Below are positions 25,318 through 37,148 of a stretch of DNA of 64,000 nucleotides, piece by piece. Every line of letters starts with the position of its first letter. Position 1 is the stretch's first letter. The translations under genes and the position numbers were made by a program. Below the pieces are notes generated by a model, which saw only the letters and a program-made list of their open reading frames with translations, was not told the origin of the DNA and did not search any database. The DNA comes from Cunninghamia lanceolata (taxonomy: Eukaryota; Streptophyta; Pinopsida; Cupressales; Cupressaceae), in assembly GCA_027924645.1 (NCBI GenBank), contig BSBN01001343.1, positions 1,116,001 to 1,180,000 on the forward strand, read 5' to 3'.

Positions 25318-25860
25318 TGTTGGAATGTGAAGTCAGTTTTACTTATTCTAGTGCAATAACAAGCAGTTGACAATGAGTACCATGGTAGTCTACTCAACAT
25401 ATCCGTCAGGCGGTGCTGAAGACCAAGCAAGTTCAACTGAAGGTTGAAGGGTACGGGGTTATAGGGGGCTGTGTGTAGTCCCCTGCCATGCTGAAGGCAT
25501 TTTTCATTGAGGTAGTTATGCTAAGCCAAAAAAAAATTGGTCATATGCCACGTGTACACCATGTGGAATTGCATGTAGAAGTGCCACTCATGCTTTTATG
25601 CATGGAAAGCTTTCTTCATAAAATATTTGTTTTTTGCATATATTTTTTGTGGTTATTTAAGTTAGTCAAGCTTGAATGCAAATGCATGAGAAAAAGTTTT
25701 TGTAACAATGAATTTTCTTTTGAGAGTAAAATTGAGAGATCTTTACCCATGGTTTTCTTCCTGGTACTTTACCAGGTTTTCCACATAAATCTATATTATT
25801 ATTTTGTACATTTTATTCTATTTCACTATTATTTCAATTTTGCACTACATATTTTTGTAA
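25318..25860 (+). repeat. Copia 5' LTR
   Basis: Starts TGTTGGAATG at 25,318 and ends about TTTTTGTAA just before the primer site. The last two or three bases are ambiguous, because the right LTR reads CTAACACAA where LTR end and target duplication overlap. Confidence 0.85.
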
Positions 25861-25929
25861 TAGTTGGTATCAAAACACATAGTTTTGTGCAGAAATTGTT
25901 TTGTGGGTTTTTTAGCTTTGTGAAAAGTA

Positions 25930-26700
25930 ATGAAAAGAAGCACGGTTACTAGATTTGAGGTTCAAAACTTTGATGGTTCCAACTTTGCTTTGTGGAAACT
26001 AAAGGTTCAAGCCTTATTGGTGAAGGATGAATGCGTCTTGGCTCTCAAGGGGATAGCATCAAAACCTATTGCCATGAAGCAAGAGGAATGGGATGAAAAT
26101 GATAACATGGCTAGAGATATAATTTAATTATCTATGGCTGATTTAGTTTTATTCAATGTTGTAGAGGAGAAAATGGCACATGACTTGTGGACTAAGCTTG
26201 AAATATTGTATGAGACCAAGTCATTGGCAAACAAAATTCTATTATGATGGTAGTTGTATAATTTGAGGATGCATGACAGTTCTTCAGTCACAGATCATCT
26301 CAATAATTTCAACACACTGATTAGCAAGTTGGCTTCAGTGGAGGTGAAAATTGAAGAAGAGGTTAAAGCGGTTATACTATTGTGATCTTTTCTTGAAACA
26401 TGGGATCAACTAGTTATGGCGCTTAGTAACTCAACATCGAAGGGGAAACTTATCTTTTAAGTTGTGGTAGTTGCAGTAAGTTATGATGATTTAAGGTGGA
26501 AGACATCTCAAGGGACTTCTTCCACTAATGCTCTTGTTACAAGGGGTAGAACTCTGGAAAGAGAGAAAGATGAGCATGGACAAGCTAGGTCTAAATCTAA
26601 GGGGCGAAAAAGAGTCAAATGTTGGAACTGTGGAAAAATAGGGAATGTTAAAAAGGATTGCAAGGTGCTGAAAGAAAATAAAGAAAATCCTAGCTCACAG
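25930..26700 (+). pseudogene. Copia gag, broken
   Basis: Opens at 25,930 (MKRSTVTRFEVQNFDGSNFA) with the usual N-terminal F-D-G-S-N-F-x-x-W-K motif of Copia gag. It carries stops near 26,125 and beyond. The zinc knuckle at about 26,620-26,665 reads CWNCGKIGNVKKDC, with the canonical histidine replaced by Asn. Confidence 0.85.
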
Positions 26701-26749
26701 CCATCAGAGGCAAATACAATAGAAGTTGAAGCACCATTGGATGATGGAG

Positions 26750-28130
26750 AGGTTTCGTCTACTAATCTGAGAGGTTCATTGCATCTTGTTTGGATTATTG
26801 ATTTTGGAGCCTCTTTTCACATGACTCCTCACAAGGACTAGTTTTTTTCTTATCGGTCATGTAATGGAGGTATGTTTTATATAGGAAATGACAACCCATG
26901 TGAAGCCATTGGTGAAGGAGAAGTCAGAATCAAAATTTTTGATGGGTTTATAAGGACTCTTTAGCATGTTAAACATGTGCCAGGATTGAAGAAAAATCTT
27001 CTCTCACTTGGGGTATTCGATGAGCAGGGTTACCAATTCAGTGGTGAAAATAGTTGTCTCAAGGTAACAAAGAGAGCATTGGTAGTGCTAAAGGGAGAAA
27101 AGGTTGGCAATCTCTATAGGCTGGTTGGAGAAACTTGTAGTGGAGAGGTTATGGTGGTATCAGATGTAGAAATATATTCATTATCTACTTGGCATTAATG
27201 GCTAGGCCACATGAGCGAGCGTGGTCTCAAGGTGTTGCTAGATAGAAATCTTCTCCCAAGTGCTAAATCTAGAGATTTGAATTTTGTGAGCATTGTTTGT
27301 TTGGAAAGCATAATAGGTTGAGTTTTTCTAGTTTCACTACCAAAAGTAAAGAAGTTCTCGGTTTAATTCATTTAGATACTTAACAAGCACATGTTACATT
27401 AGTTGGGAGAGCTTGTCATATTTTGTTTCATTTATAGATGATTATTCCCATAAGGTGTGTATTTATCTATTGAAGAAGAAATCAGATGTATTTTCTTATT
27501 TTAAGAAGTTTAAAGCTTTGGTAGAGAATAATAAAAGACAATAAAGTGTTTTGGAATAAATAACAGAGGGGAATTTTGTTCAAGTGAGTTTAATCAATTT
27601 TTTAGTGAGTGTGGTATTGCAAGGCAGTTGATAGTTCCTAGAACACCACAACAAAATGGTGTTGTTGAAAGGATGAATTATATAATTATGGAGAGAGCTA
27701 TATGTATGTTGAGCATTATTGGATTGGAGTAGAAATTTTGAGGTGAGGTTGTTTCTACAACATGTTTTTTGATTAATAAATCACCCACTACAACTCTAGA
27801 TCATAAAATTTCTGAAGAAGTATGGATAGGTAAACCTATTGATTATTCTTTTCTTCATGTTTTTGGTTTTGATGCTTATGCTCCTATTCCCAAAGAGGAT
27901 AGGAACAAGTTGGACGTGAAGTCCACAAAATATATTTTTCTTGGCTATGTAGACAGTACAAAGGGGTATAGGTTGTGTGATACTACTGCCCACAAGATTA
28001 TTATTAGACAAGATGTTTATTTTAATGAAAAATTAGTGCAAGGAAAAAAAGAACAACAAAGTACAGAAACTGTTCCAGTAGAGGTGGAATTGTATGATGC
28101 TAATATGGAGGCACTAGATGAAAACTAATC
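26750..28130 (+). pseudogene. Copia protease and integrase, broken
   Basis: The protease active-site region reads D-F-G-A-S at about 26,803 instead of D-S-G-A-S. The GAG-pre-integrase region (W-H ... L-G-H-M-S) is at about 27,190, the integrase core P-R-T-P-Q-Q-N-G-V-V-E-R at about 27,640, and the integrase C-terminal part (F-L-G-Y, K-G-Y-R-L) at about 27,930-27,980. Several stops and shifts separate them. Confidence 0.85.
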
Positions 28131-28329
28131 ACTTGTTCATGAAAATCAACAAGATAACAATTAGAATCAATTAAATGAGGAGGATGAACTTCAACTAAAT
28201 GAGCCACAGGGTAACACCTTACCCCTTCTGAGGAGATCCACTAGAGTGATCAAACCACTAGCAAGGTATTCTCTTAATTGTAATTTAGCTTATGATTTAT
28301 TTACTGATGTTGGTGAGCTTAGCTCATAT

Positions 28330-29870
28330 TAGGAGGCTTGCGAAGATGAAGATGCAAACAAATGGAGAGAAGCTATGGATGAGGAGATGAGAGCTTTACA
28401 TAGAAATAAAATGTGGGAGCTTGTACAATTGCCTAAGGGGCAAACAACTATTGGCAACAAGTGGATCTTCAAATTGAAAAGGGATATAAATGATAATGTG
28501 GAGTGATATAAAGTTTAGTTGGTGGCCAAGGGGCATGCACAAAAATTTGGTATTGATTTTGATGAAATCTTTCCACTTGTGGTGCAGTTAAGTATAGTTA
28601 GAATTGTTTTGGCTCTTGTTGCTAGTCTTGATTTGGAGTTACAATAGTTAGATGTTAAAACAACTTTCTTGCATGGTGACCTTTTCTGAGGAAATTTATA
28701 TATAGCAACCTGAAGGTTTTGAGAAAAAAGGCAAGGAGAATCTAGTTTGTAGGTTGAACAAATTGTTGTATGGCTTAAAACAAGCACCACCGTGTTGGTA
28801 CAAGCAGTTTGATTCCTTCATGATGAGTTTGGGTTTTAGCAGATGTGAGGTTGATCATTGTGCCTACTTTAAAAGGTATGAAGATGACAGTTTCATTATT
28901 TTACTTTTGCATGTAGATGATATGTTAGTAGAAAGACCCAACATGCATAGAATCATCGGCTTAAAAGCTCAGCTTGCTAGGGAGTTTGAAATGAAGAACT
29001 TAGGAAATGCAAATTAGATTCTTGGAATGAGGATACATAGAGACAGAAAGAATAGGCAAATTTGGTTGTCACAGAAGACTTATGTAGAAAAGATTTTGCA
29101 GCATTTCAATATACAAAATGCACAACCAATTAGTACTCCATTTCTTGTTCATATTAAATTATCTTTAGAACAGTGCCTTAGCATAGAAGTAAAAAAGATG
29201 CAGTTGTCTTGTGTATCATACTCATCAACAATTGGTAGTCTTATGTTTGCCATGGTGTGCACCAAATCAGACATTGCACAAGCAGTGGGAGTAGTCAGTC
29301 ATTTCATGGTGAATCTAGGTTATGATAATTGGATGGCTATGAAGTGGATTCTTAGGTAGTTTAGGGGCACTTCTAATGTTGCTATTTGTTATAGTGGGTG
29401 TAGTCTTAAGGTTAATGGGTATGTTGATGCGGATTTTGGTGGAGACAGAGATAAGAGAAAATCTACTACAAGTTATGTTTTCTCTTTAGCAGGTGGTGCT
29501 GTTAGCTAGGTCTCAAAGTTATAGATAGTGGTGGCCTTGTCTACTGCTGAAGTTGAATATATGGCAGTGACATAGGCTAGCAAGGAGGCAATTTGGCTTC
29601 ATAGACTCGGGTGAATTGTAGGTAAAGCAGAATAACATGGTGTTGCATTGTGACAGCCAGAGTGCTTTACACTTAACACGGAACTCAACTTATCATGCTA
29701 AAAAAAACATATTGATGTACATTATCACTTTGTACATGAGATGGTGGAAGGAGGACATATCTCTTTGGCTAAGATACACACTGATATAAATCCAACAGAT
29801 ATTTTGACGAAGCCTACTAGTAGAGAGAAGTTCATACGGTACAAAACTTCTCTTGGCTTGCACATCACTT
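28330..29870 (+). pseudogene. Copia reverse transcriptase and RNase H, broken
   Basis: Reverse transcriptase starts W-R-E-A-M-D-E-E-M (about 28,360) and includes the N-K-W-I-F-K-L-K block and L-L-H-V-D-D-M-L at about 28,905 (Y-V-D-D to H-V-D-D). RNase H follows (Y-V-D-A-D-F-G-G-D, about 29,420), and the end is D-I-L-T-K-P near 29,805. Stops occur in every segment. Confidence 0.85.
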
Positions 29871-29949
29871 GATGATAGGCAGTAGGGGCATTGGTCTTTC
29901 AATAGAAGGAGATATTCACAAGGCAGAAACTTGATTTCAAGTGGGAGAT

Positions 29950-30449
29950 TGTTGGAATGTGAAGTCAGTTTTATTTATTCTAGCAATGACGAGCAGTCGA
30001 CAATGAGTACCATGGTAGTCTACTTGATGTACCTGCCAGGCGGGGCCAGAGGCTAAGGAAGTTCAATCGAAGATTGAAGGACAGGGGGTCACACACCAAA
30101 GACATTTTTAATGGCCTCGTCAAAACAAATTTTTGGTCATATGTCACATGTACACTGTGCGGAATTCCATGCGGAGGTGCCACTTGCGCTTTTATGCATG
30201 GAAATCTTTCTTCAGGAAGGATTTGTTTTTTGCATGTGTTTTTTTGTGGTTATTTAAGTTAGTGGAGCTTGAATGCGAATGCATGAAAAAAAAAAATTCT
30301 GAAAATAAAATTGAGAGATCGTTGCCCATGACTTTTTTCCTGGTACTTTACTAAGTTTTCCATGTAAATCTATATTCCTTTATTTTATTTTATTTATGTT
30401 TTATTATTATTTCACTATTATTTGAATTCTGTACTGCCTATTTTTCTAA
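29950..30449 (+). repeat. Copia 3' LTR
   Basis: Starts TGTTGGAATG at 29,950 after the purine tract. It matches the left LTR along its length with visible deletions (it is about 40 bp shorter). Confidence 0.85.
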
Positions 30450-30454
30450 CACAA

Positions 30455-30563
30455 TACAATCAAATGGAAGAAGTCGATGAGAATGTAGCAGAGGCGGTGG
30501 AGAAGAAATGGAAATTAAATCAAGAGCAAAATGAGGATGACAAGATAACACTCAAAAGACATT
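30455..30563 (+). pseudogene. 3' part of the reading frame split by Copia
   Basis: Directly follows the right target duplication and continues the frame left at 25,317 for 35 codons (NQMEEVDENVAEAVEKKWKL), then TAG. It ends about 340 bp before the receptor kinase frame, on the same strand. Confidence 0.35.
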
Positions 30564-30599
30564 AGATTTGATATCTCTCTTCATCTTGAGGTCTTATGT

Positions 30600-30904
30600 G
30601 CGTCTAATGCAACGTTTCTGGCTGGATTTTGCTTAATCTTGTCTGTTGCCGGAGCCTGTGGAATTGACGGATTCACTTGATGGACTTCACGCCATGTGTA
30701 TGTCTTTTCTGCTGTAGCCCGTGTGAACAATACTGACGTGTCAGGACAGATAACGTTTTAGTAGATTTGACAGAAAGTGGCAAATAAACTGACGGCAGCA
30801 TTTGGACGGCCACAACTGTTTCTATCGTCTTGCATCGTTATAAGATATTATCAACCGTTGATCTTCAAAGCCAGGCCGTCCCTGTCAGAACCCCTTCGGC
30901 CTAA
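30600..30904 (+). promoter_or_regulatory. Likely promoter of the lectin receptor kinase
   Basis: This stretch is clearly less AT-rich than its surroundings. It holds TGACGTGTCA at 30,734 (TGACG/bZIP-like), a W-box core TTGAC at 30,767, and a TATA-like TTATAAGATA at 30,838, about 65-140 bp before the candidate start codons. These motifs are common in plant defence-gene promoters; activity is inferred. Confidence 0.4.
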
Positions 30905-32947
30905 TTGTTATTGACTGTGGGAAGGATGAACCACTTCTTACTACCTTTCACCCCAACAGCATACTCCACCATCACAATGGGAAGCATGCCTGTGGCCGTT
31001 GCACTCTTCCTCCTCCTCCGTCCGTGGCCAGCTGTCCAAGCTCAAACGAACTTCATCGGTGAAACTAATTTCCCTTTCGTAAATCTGTTTGGGAACGCAA
31101 CGTTGATCCCTGATGTAGGTATCCGCCTCACCGATCGGGCAGAATACAGTAAGGGCAGAGCTATGTATTCACAACCTGTGCGTATGAAAGATCGCGGCTC
31201 CGTGGATGAAACATTGTCATTCAGCACTACCTTCGTATTCGGCATACTTCCCCCTTCAGATATTTCAATGGCCGGAGATGGATTGGCCTTTATCATAACG
31301 CCTCGCCCATCTCAAAACACAGCTTTAGATGGTCTGTACCTTGGTCTGTTCGACAATTCTACAAGCATGGGACAGTCTTACAATCATCTGTTTGCGGTAG
31401 AGTTCGACATCGTACAGAACAAAGAATTCGGAGACATTAACGGCAATCACGTGGGTGTGGATCTCAACTCTCTCATCTCTGTAGAGTCTGACTCTGCAGG
31501 TTACTGGATTGGGAACCAGTTGTTAGAGCTGGATCTCAAGAGTGGACAGAATATACAAGCTTGGATTGACTATGATCATCTACCAAAGGAGCTCAATGTA
31601 ACGGTAGCCCCTGCTGGTTCCCTTCGCCCAGAAATCCCCCTGATATCTATCAAGAACCTGAGTCTGTCCACCATTCTTGAAGAAGAAATGTATGTTGGTT
31701 TCTCAGCAGCGACAGGATTAACAATTGAAGGCAATTACATCCTCGCCTGGAGCTTCTCTACAAATGGAACGGCACCTGCCTTGAATACATCTATGCTTCC
31801 AACCATTTTACAGGGGAAATCCAAATCCAACAACTTACCACTAATAGTCGGAGTTACTACAGGTTTGGTTGTTTTCCTTGTACTAGCAGTTGCAGCAGCA
31901 GCAGCAGCAATGTGGTTTAAAAGAAAGAAACGTAGAGACCCTATTAAAGAATGGGAGGTGGAGTATTGGCCTCATAGGTTAAGCTACAGAGACTTGGCTA
32001 TTGCAACAAAGGGGTTCGGAGAGGAGCAAGTCATAGGATGTGGAGGCTTTGGCAAGGTTTACAAAGGAGTCCTTCCTAGGAATGGCCTCGAAGTTGCTGT
32101 AAAATGTCTCCTCCGAGAGAGCAGAGAAGGAGTGAAGGAATTCATAGCAGAGATTTCAAGTCTGGGGCGTTTACAGCACCGGAATCTTGTGCAAATCAGA
32201 GGCTACTGCAGGCGAGGAAAACGACTATTCATAGTGTATGACTACATGCCCAACGGAAGCCTGGATAAGTTGATGTTTGGGGATCCTGGCGGAGTGCTAC
32301 GATGGGCTCAGAGGTACGGAATTCTGTGCGACGTAGCTGCTGGACTGCTGTATCTTCACCAAGGATGGGAACAAAGAGTAGTGCATAGAGACATCAAGTC
32401 TAGCAATGTTTTATTAGATTCGGAGCTTCATGGAAAACTGGGGGATTTTGGACTTGCTCGTTTGTATAAGCATGATGACAACTACTTAAGCACTTGTGTG
32501 ATGGGAACGCCAGGGTACATCGCACCAGAAGTGGCACACACAGGAAAGGCCACTCCCGACTCGGATGTGTTCAGCTTTGGCGTTTTGATGTTGGAGGTTG
32601 CATGCGGAAGGCGTCCCGTGACCCCCTTTCCCGATGCCCCTCAAATTGGTTTGTTGGACTGGCTGCGAGAGCTGCACGCCAATGGCAAGCTCACGGTTGC
32701 AGCGGATCCAAAGCTTAACGGTGAATACCTCGAGGATGAAATGGAGATAGTGCTCCACTTGGGACTTGTTTGTTCCAATCCTCAACCGGAAGCCAGACCT
32801 GCCATGAGGCAAGTTCTGCAAATTCTTCAAGGGGAAGCATCCCTCATTTCACTCTCACTTGACATGGGTAAGCCAAGCCTAACAAGAGAGAGTTCAGACA
32901 AAAACAGTACAGATGCATACTGTTCCGCTTCCTTAGAGGGAGGTTAG
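30905..32947 (+). CDS. L-type lectin receptor-like kinase (LecRK), intact, single exon
   Basis: Plasma-membrane receptor kinase with an extracellular legume-lectin domain, one membrane span and a cytoplasmic Ser/Thr kinase. The open frame has 680 codons; the third or fourth in-frame ATG (30,977 or 30,986) fits best, since residues 25-46 (MGSMPVAVALFLLLRPWPAV, then QA) form a clear signal peptide. Lectin domain is about 48-285, including A-V-E-F-D at 164-168 and H-V-G-V-D-x-N at 182-188. The membrane helix is about 312-337. The kinase is about 375-645: glycine loop GCGGFGKV 378-385, V-A-V-K with Lys400, HRD 494-496, DFG 514-516, APE 540-542, so all catalytic residues are present and it should be active. 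Length and lack of introns fit the family. Such receptors act in defence and stress signalling; the ligand is unknown. It is the only intact host gene seen. Confidence 0.95.
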   Translation: MLLTVGRMNHFLLPFTPTAYSTITMGSMPVAVALFLLLRPWPAVQAQTNFIGETNFPFVNLFGNATLIPDVGIRLTDRAEYSKGRAMYSQPVRMKDRGSVDETLSFSTTFVFGILPPSDISMAGDGLAFIITPRPSQNTALDGLYLGLFDNSTSMGQSYNHLFAVEFDIVQNKEFGDINGNHVGVDLNSLISVESDSAGYWIGNQLLELDLKSGQNIQAWIDYDHLPKELNVTVAPAGSLRPEIPLISIKNLSLSTILEEEMYVGFSAATGLTIEGNYILAWSFSTNGTAPALNTSMLPTILQGKSKSNNLPLIVGVTTGLVVFLVLAVAAAAAAMWFKRKKRRDPIKEWEVEYWPHRLSYRDLAIATKGFGEEQVIGCGGFGKVYKGVLPRNGLEVAVKCLLRESREGVKEFIAEISSLGRLQHRNLVQIRGYCRRGKRLFIVYDYMPNGSLDKLMFGDPGGVLRWAQRYGILCDVAAGLLYLHQGWEQRVVHRDIKSSNVLLDSELHGKLGDFGLARLYKHDDNYLSTCVMGTPGYIAPEVAHTGKATPDSDVFSFGVLMLEVACGRRPVTPFPDAPQIGLLDWLRELHANGKLTVAADPKLNGEYLEDEMEIVLHLGLVCSNPQPEARPAMRQVLQILQGEASLISLSLDMGKPSLTRESSDKNSTDAYCSASLEGG

Positions 32948-35900
32948 GGCTGTAGCCGTGGATTGGCAAATACGGTGATCTTTTTAGAGATTTTTATTTA
33001 ACGGTCGGTCGCATGCTCTAGTGCAGGTCTTTTCTCTTGTCTGTGCTGTTTTGGATACACATTTTAGTCTTGGTATGTAGGCATGAAGCGGACTCATCGA
33101 GTCTGTGTTTTGTAGCCTTAGAAAATATTACCCTGCGTGTAGAGTTCTGGATTTTATTTTAATACAGTAGCGTTTCCTATTTATTAATGTATTTGTTGCA
33201 GCCTGAAATTTTCCTTTGGGATGGAGATTTTTATGTTGAAAACGCAGTTCGCCTTCCTGAGTTGGGTTTACATTTGATGGCCGTATGGCCGTATTTAGAA
33301 TTTTTTTCTGTAAAATACAATCAAAATTTTGGGAAGACTATCGAAGATTTTCTTAAGTTATTTTAGCAAATTTTTAGTTTTGATAGATTTTGCATTATTT
33401 GATTAACTTAGATCACTGACTTACGTTTTATTCCAGTCTGAAGTTTTGACACATTCAAATATCTTAAAGCTTCTGAAATAGGTCTCTTTAAGAGACAAGT
33501 GTCAAGGAGTGAATGACAATGACACTTTACTTCCTATGACACCACATTAATATATGATTAATTCATTAAGCCAACATTAATTTTTTTAGGTATTGAATCA
33601 ATGAAAAAATATTACAATAAAGAGCAATTTAGAAATGAAGGCATTCACAAGGAAGGAATAGAAAAAACTCTACAAGGCATATGCATAGGAATAAATCTTT
33701 TAACTATAAATCTTCCAACATCAATTTATTAATATAACATCACATTTTATTTGATTGATAACCTATAGATTATATTAATATATTATTAAAAAAGTAAATA
33801 TCATAAGAGTTTTGTAGTATCACTATCTCAGATATAGAAAAAAGCTTAAAAACTTGCATAACATACCACAATTTTAGTAAAAATAACTAGGTACTATCAA
33901 CAGAGCTATAGCCTTCAAACTTTAGTTGTGTGGAAAAAGAAGAAGGCATAAGTAACCCCAAGATAGAAGTCACTTTTTAAATAGCCCTAGATGGGGGATT
34001 TATTATAGGATGGTGTAGCAAAAATTGAATCGCTTCAAACATTTCTATTGCTTTTCCAAATGTGTAGTTTCATGTTGTTCCTTGCACACATGCCCTATTT
34101 TACTTTGAGAAAATGTGGACCCCTCCTTTTATTTGTTTTTTGTTTATTCTCCATCTATCTTCCAAGTCTTTGTCTTAAGAGGGAAGTGAATTTGGAACTT
34201 TGGTTATCTCAAGGATTATTCATAATGTATTTTTTCTTGTGCGAGTAGTTTTCAAATGCTTTCCTAGATCAAATCTTGAGATTTCTACCATTTTTTTTAG
34301 TTTTGTAGACCTTTTATCTCTAACTTTATGTAGGATTTTTTCTTATTTCTATAGGACATGTTTCTCATGCAAGGTTCCAATGAGAAAGTTATGTTGGCTT
34401 TATGTTTGTGGAATTTTGGTAGGTGGCAGGATGTGTTTTACATAAATATTTTATATCTTTTCCATTTGCCCTCCCCTAAAAAACTATTTATACATATTTT
34501 TCCTTATTTTATAGAAAATTGTGGTGATACTACATATGGTAGGACTTCTTGGTAGGTCTAGACCTTTATCCTTTCTTTGTCATATCTACATCCATTCTAT
34601 GTTTTTGCAAAAGATGCATCCATCCAATTTGAACTTATGAGCTATTTTTTTGTGGATTTCCAACAACCTCTAGGATAACCTCACATTCTTGCATATTGTT
34701 CATTTCTAATATTTATTCCTACCCAAGTTGAAATGACTAGGGCATGACATCAGCTTCCACCTACTTAACTCTACTAAATTTATATGGCATTTAAATTAGG
34801 GATTTTGGGGGTTTAAAGACAATTTTAATGTTTATTTTTTCAACACTTTGTGATCAAAACCTCTGATCTCTCTGCAAAGAATCTCTTATGACCAAAGTAA
34901 CCTTCCCAACTATAATTTGAAGCTCGAATTCATCTACAATCTCATATTTCCCAACCATAGAAGCTTTGCAACAATACTTATAAGTATACAAAAACATTTT
35001 AGAGATTAATCAAACCCAAGATTTCCATATTTAACAAACTATAGAACACATAAGTTGTTCTCTCAAATCCTCTTGATCATGAAAAAGGCCAATTATTTGG
35101 GTGATGGATTAGAGACAATGAGGTTCAATTTTAAACCATTATGATTATTAGTTTGAATTTTAGCCATTGGATGAAATTAGGGTAAAATAATCATGTTTTG
35201 TATCATAAACCCTAGCTTGTTTAAGCAATCATAAGTCATAAGAAAGTCACAAGAAATAAATGTCATTAAATTAGGATAAAGAGGCTAGATCCAAAAATTA
35301 AAAGATATCCTAGTTCAAATGTATGCAAAATCCTACACTAGGATAGATCCCCACAAATAGTTGAAAACAAGAAATCCTATCCTATAGAAATTTGACACTA
35401 AATAGAAATGTCATATTTGTTATTATTAATAACTAGAAGCTAGGCAAATTCTTGCTACATTTGAAACATAGTCAAAATGTATTAAATTTAAATTTGTGGA
35501 GTTTCTCTATATGTGAAGTTCTAAAGCTAGGTTTGAGGTCCTATAACCCCATATTTTCTTGAATATCCTAAAGCACTTGATTTTCTCATAAAAAGGTACT
35601 CCTTTTAAAATATTACGTTTGTCTAAGTTTGCTAAGAATTTATATTAGATGGAAGTCTAGATTTAAATGGTCATGTCTAGGTATCAGGCAATTTCCCACA
35701 AATATATTCAAACTAGGTAACAGTAGAACTTTCACTCAGAACAGTAGTTTTAAGACCCTTTCTAGATATCCAATCCATTTTGACTTCTCTACAAAACTGC
35801 ATCTAGTACCTTTAAAATTTCTCACATCTAGATCAACATCAAATTTCTTTGAGAAATGTTTTGTAGAATTTTTTGTATCAATAGAACCTCATATGCCTAA

Positions 35901-36280
35901 AACAAAACATCTAGTCTTGTCCCAAATCCCTACAAGATTTTATCACTTCAAAATAAAGCAAAAATGTAGACTCTCATCCAACTACCAGATATGGTAAACA
36001 AAACTCTATGTCCTACACTTATTCATAATCACACATTTTAATTAAGGCTTCTACTAATTAATTATTGTTTTTATGACAGTATGGGATGACTTTGAGCAAG
36101 TATGTTATATCCATTTCTATCATGATCTTCTGTAATTTTTTTGAAGATTTCTTTTGTAAGATTTGACATCTTGTTCCACATGAAAAGCCTACAAAATGCA
36201 CAAAATGTGTAAAATAAGTATCAACTAAAATTTTGAAAGGAGAACTTAATATGACTTTGATCCTATAGGGTAATGTTCTA
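32948..36280. other. 3' flank of the kinase gene and intergenic DNA
   Basis: The first 250 bp probably hold the 3' untranslated region; AT-rich polyadenylation-like sequence lies near 33,150-33,190. The rest is AT-rich with no recognisable gene. A 122-codon frame at 35,629-35,997 has no motif I recognise and I do not call it. Confidence 0.5.
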
Positions 36281-36284
36281 GGAT

Positions 36285-37130
36285 AAATTAATGAGGCATG
36301 AATTCAAAGAGGCTACCCTAGATTTGAAGATGAGTTCTACCTTGTATGATATTTTAAACAAATATATTAGACATGTAGATCTAGAAGAGTTCAAAGAAAT
36401 GATGTATGGAGCAAAACCCACTACTAGGGCTAAGAGAATGATGATGAATGGAATTTCTCAAGCAACAAGGTTTCCTACCTCAACATAATGTCCTAAGTTA
36501 ATGATAGAATATGCTTAACATTATCATCCAAGTTTAAGAAGGACAATAACTGATGATAATACAATATTAGTTGATCTTACTACTTGAGCAATAGCAAATC
36601 CTTTTCACATTTCTTTCCACCTAGTTATGATAATTCTCACAAAAGATATATATGGTTAGTATACTATAATCAAGAACCAAATAAGTGTAAAAGAAACATT
36701 AATTCCAGATGGATGAAACCATCTAAAATAGCCATATCAAATATTCCCAAGACACTTTTTAGGAGTGATTCAAACATTGAAATAAGTGACATACTGACCC
36801 TGGTAAGTAGAGTTATGGGTTTACCTTCATCTTCTACTTTCTACCCATGGTTGTTCAAGTTCATTCATAAAGTCCTGGAGGACAAATAAATGATACATTG
36901 GGCATAGATAATCAGTAACAATCTACATGCATAATTGAAAAAAGTTTAAGCTTCCTAGAAATTCTTCATGACATCTTATTTATTCCACACATTAGCTAGA
37001 TGAGTGTTTTATTCTAGTTTGACAAGGAGACCAGCCATAGGGAATGATCCAGGATAATTTAAAGTGTATGATTGTAAATCCCCAGTTGCATATGGAAAAT
37101 ATTTAAGGCATTAGAAGAGAGGAATTATTC
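36285..37130 (+). pseudogene. Remnant of a retroelement accessory protein related to the 56.9-59.8 kb frame
   Basis: Several frames in series read like one decayed protein: YDILNKYIRHVDLEEFKEMM (about 36,340-36,400), an L-x3-A-x-H-Y-x3-L-x2-I pattern with I-L-V-D-L-T-T and A-I near 36,500-36,590, and VSRVMGLPSSSTFYPWLFKF (about 36,805-36,865). A stretch F-F-M-T-S-Y-L-F-H-T-L-A follows near 36,960-37,005. The pattern parallels residues 165-205 and 300-345 of the large frame in the 55.6-60.9 kb LTR (L-x3-A-R-H-Y ... I-H-L-S-K-N-A-I; F-D-Y-A-S-Y-V ... S-F-E-H-Y-S-M-L-M-H). The similarity is weak and by eye; descent from a Tat/Ogre-type ORF1 is inference. Confidence 0.4.
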
Positions 37131-37148
37131 CTTCATCATGTACATCAT

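Larger units (their letters stand above)
25318..30449 (+). mobile_element. Ty1-copia LTR retrotransposon, Tork/Tnt1-like, inactive
   Basis: About 5.1 kb between direct repeats of CACAA (25,313-25,317 and 30,450-30,454), the 5-bp target duplication. LTRs start TGTTGGAATGTGAAGTCAG. The order gag, protease, integrase, reverse transcriptase, RNase H is that of Copia elements. A tRNA-Met-type primer site (TGGTATCAAAAC at 25,865) follows the left LTR and a purine tract AAGTGGGAGAT precedes the right one. The two LTRs differ by many substitutions and small indels and all coding regions have stops, so the insertion is old. The gag start resembles the Tnt1/Tork group; lineage is inferred by eye. Confidence 0.92.

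Noticed and set aside
32486..32830. Minus-strand and alternate plus frames inside the kinase gene
   Set aside because: Shadows of the intact receptor kinase frame.
35629..35997. 122-codon frame after the kinase gene
   Set aside because: No motif, Phe/Ser/Lys-rich composition as expected of AT-rich DNA, no relative in the window.
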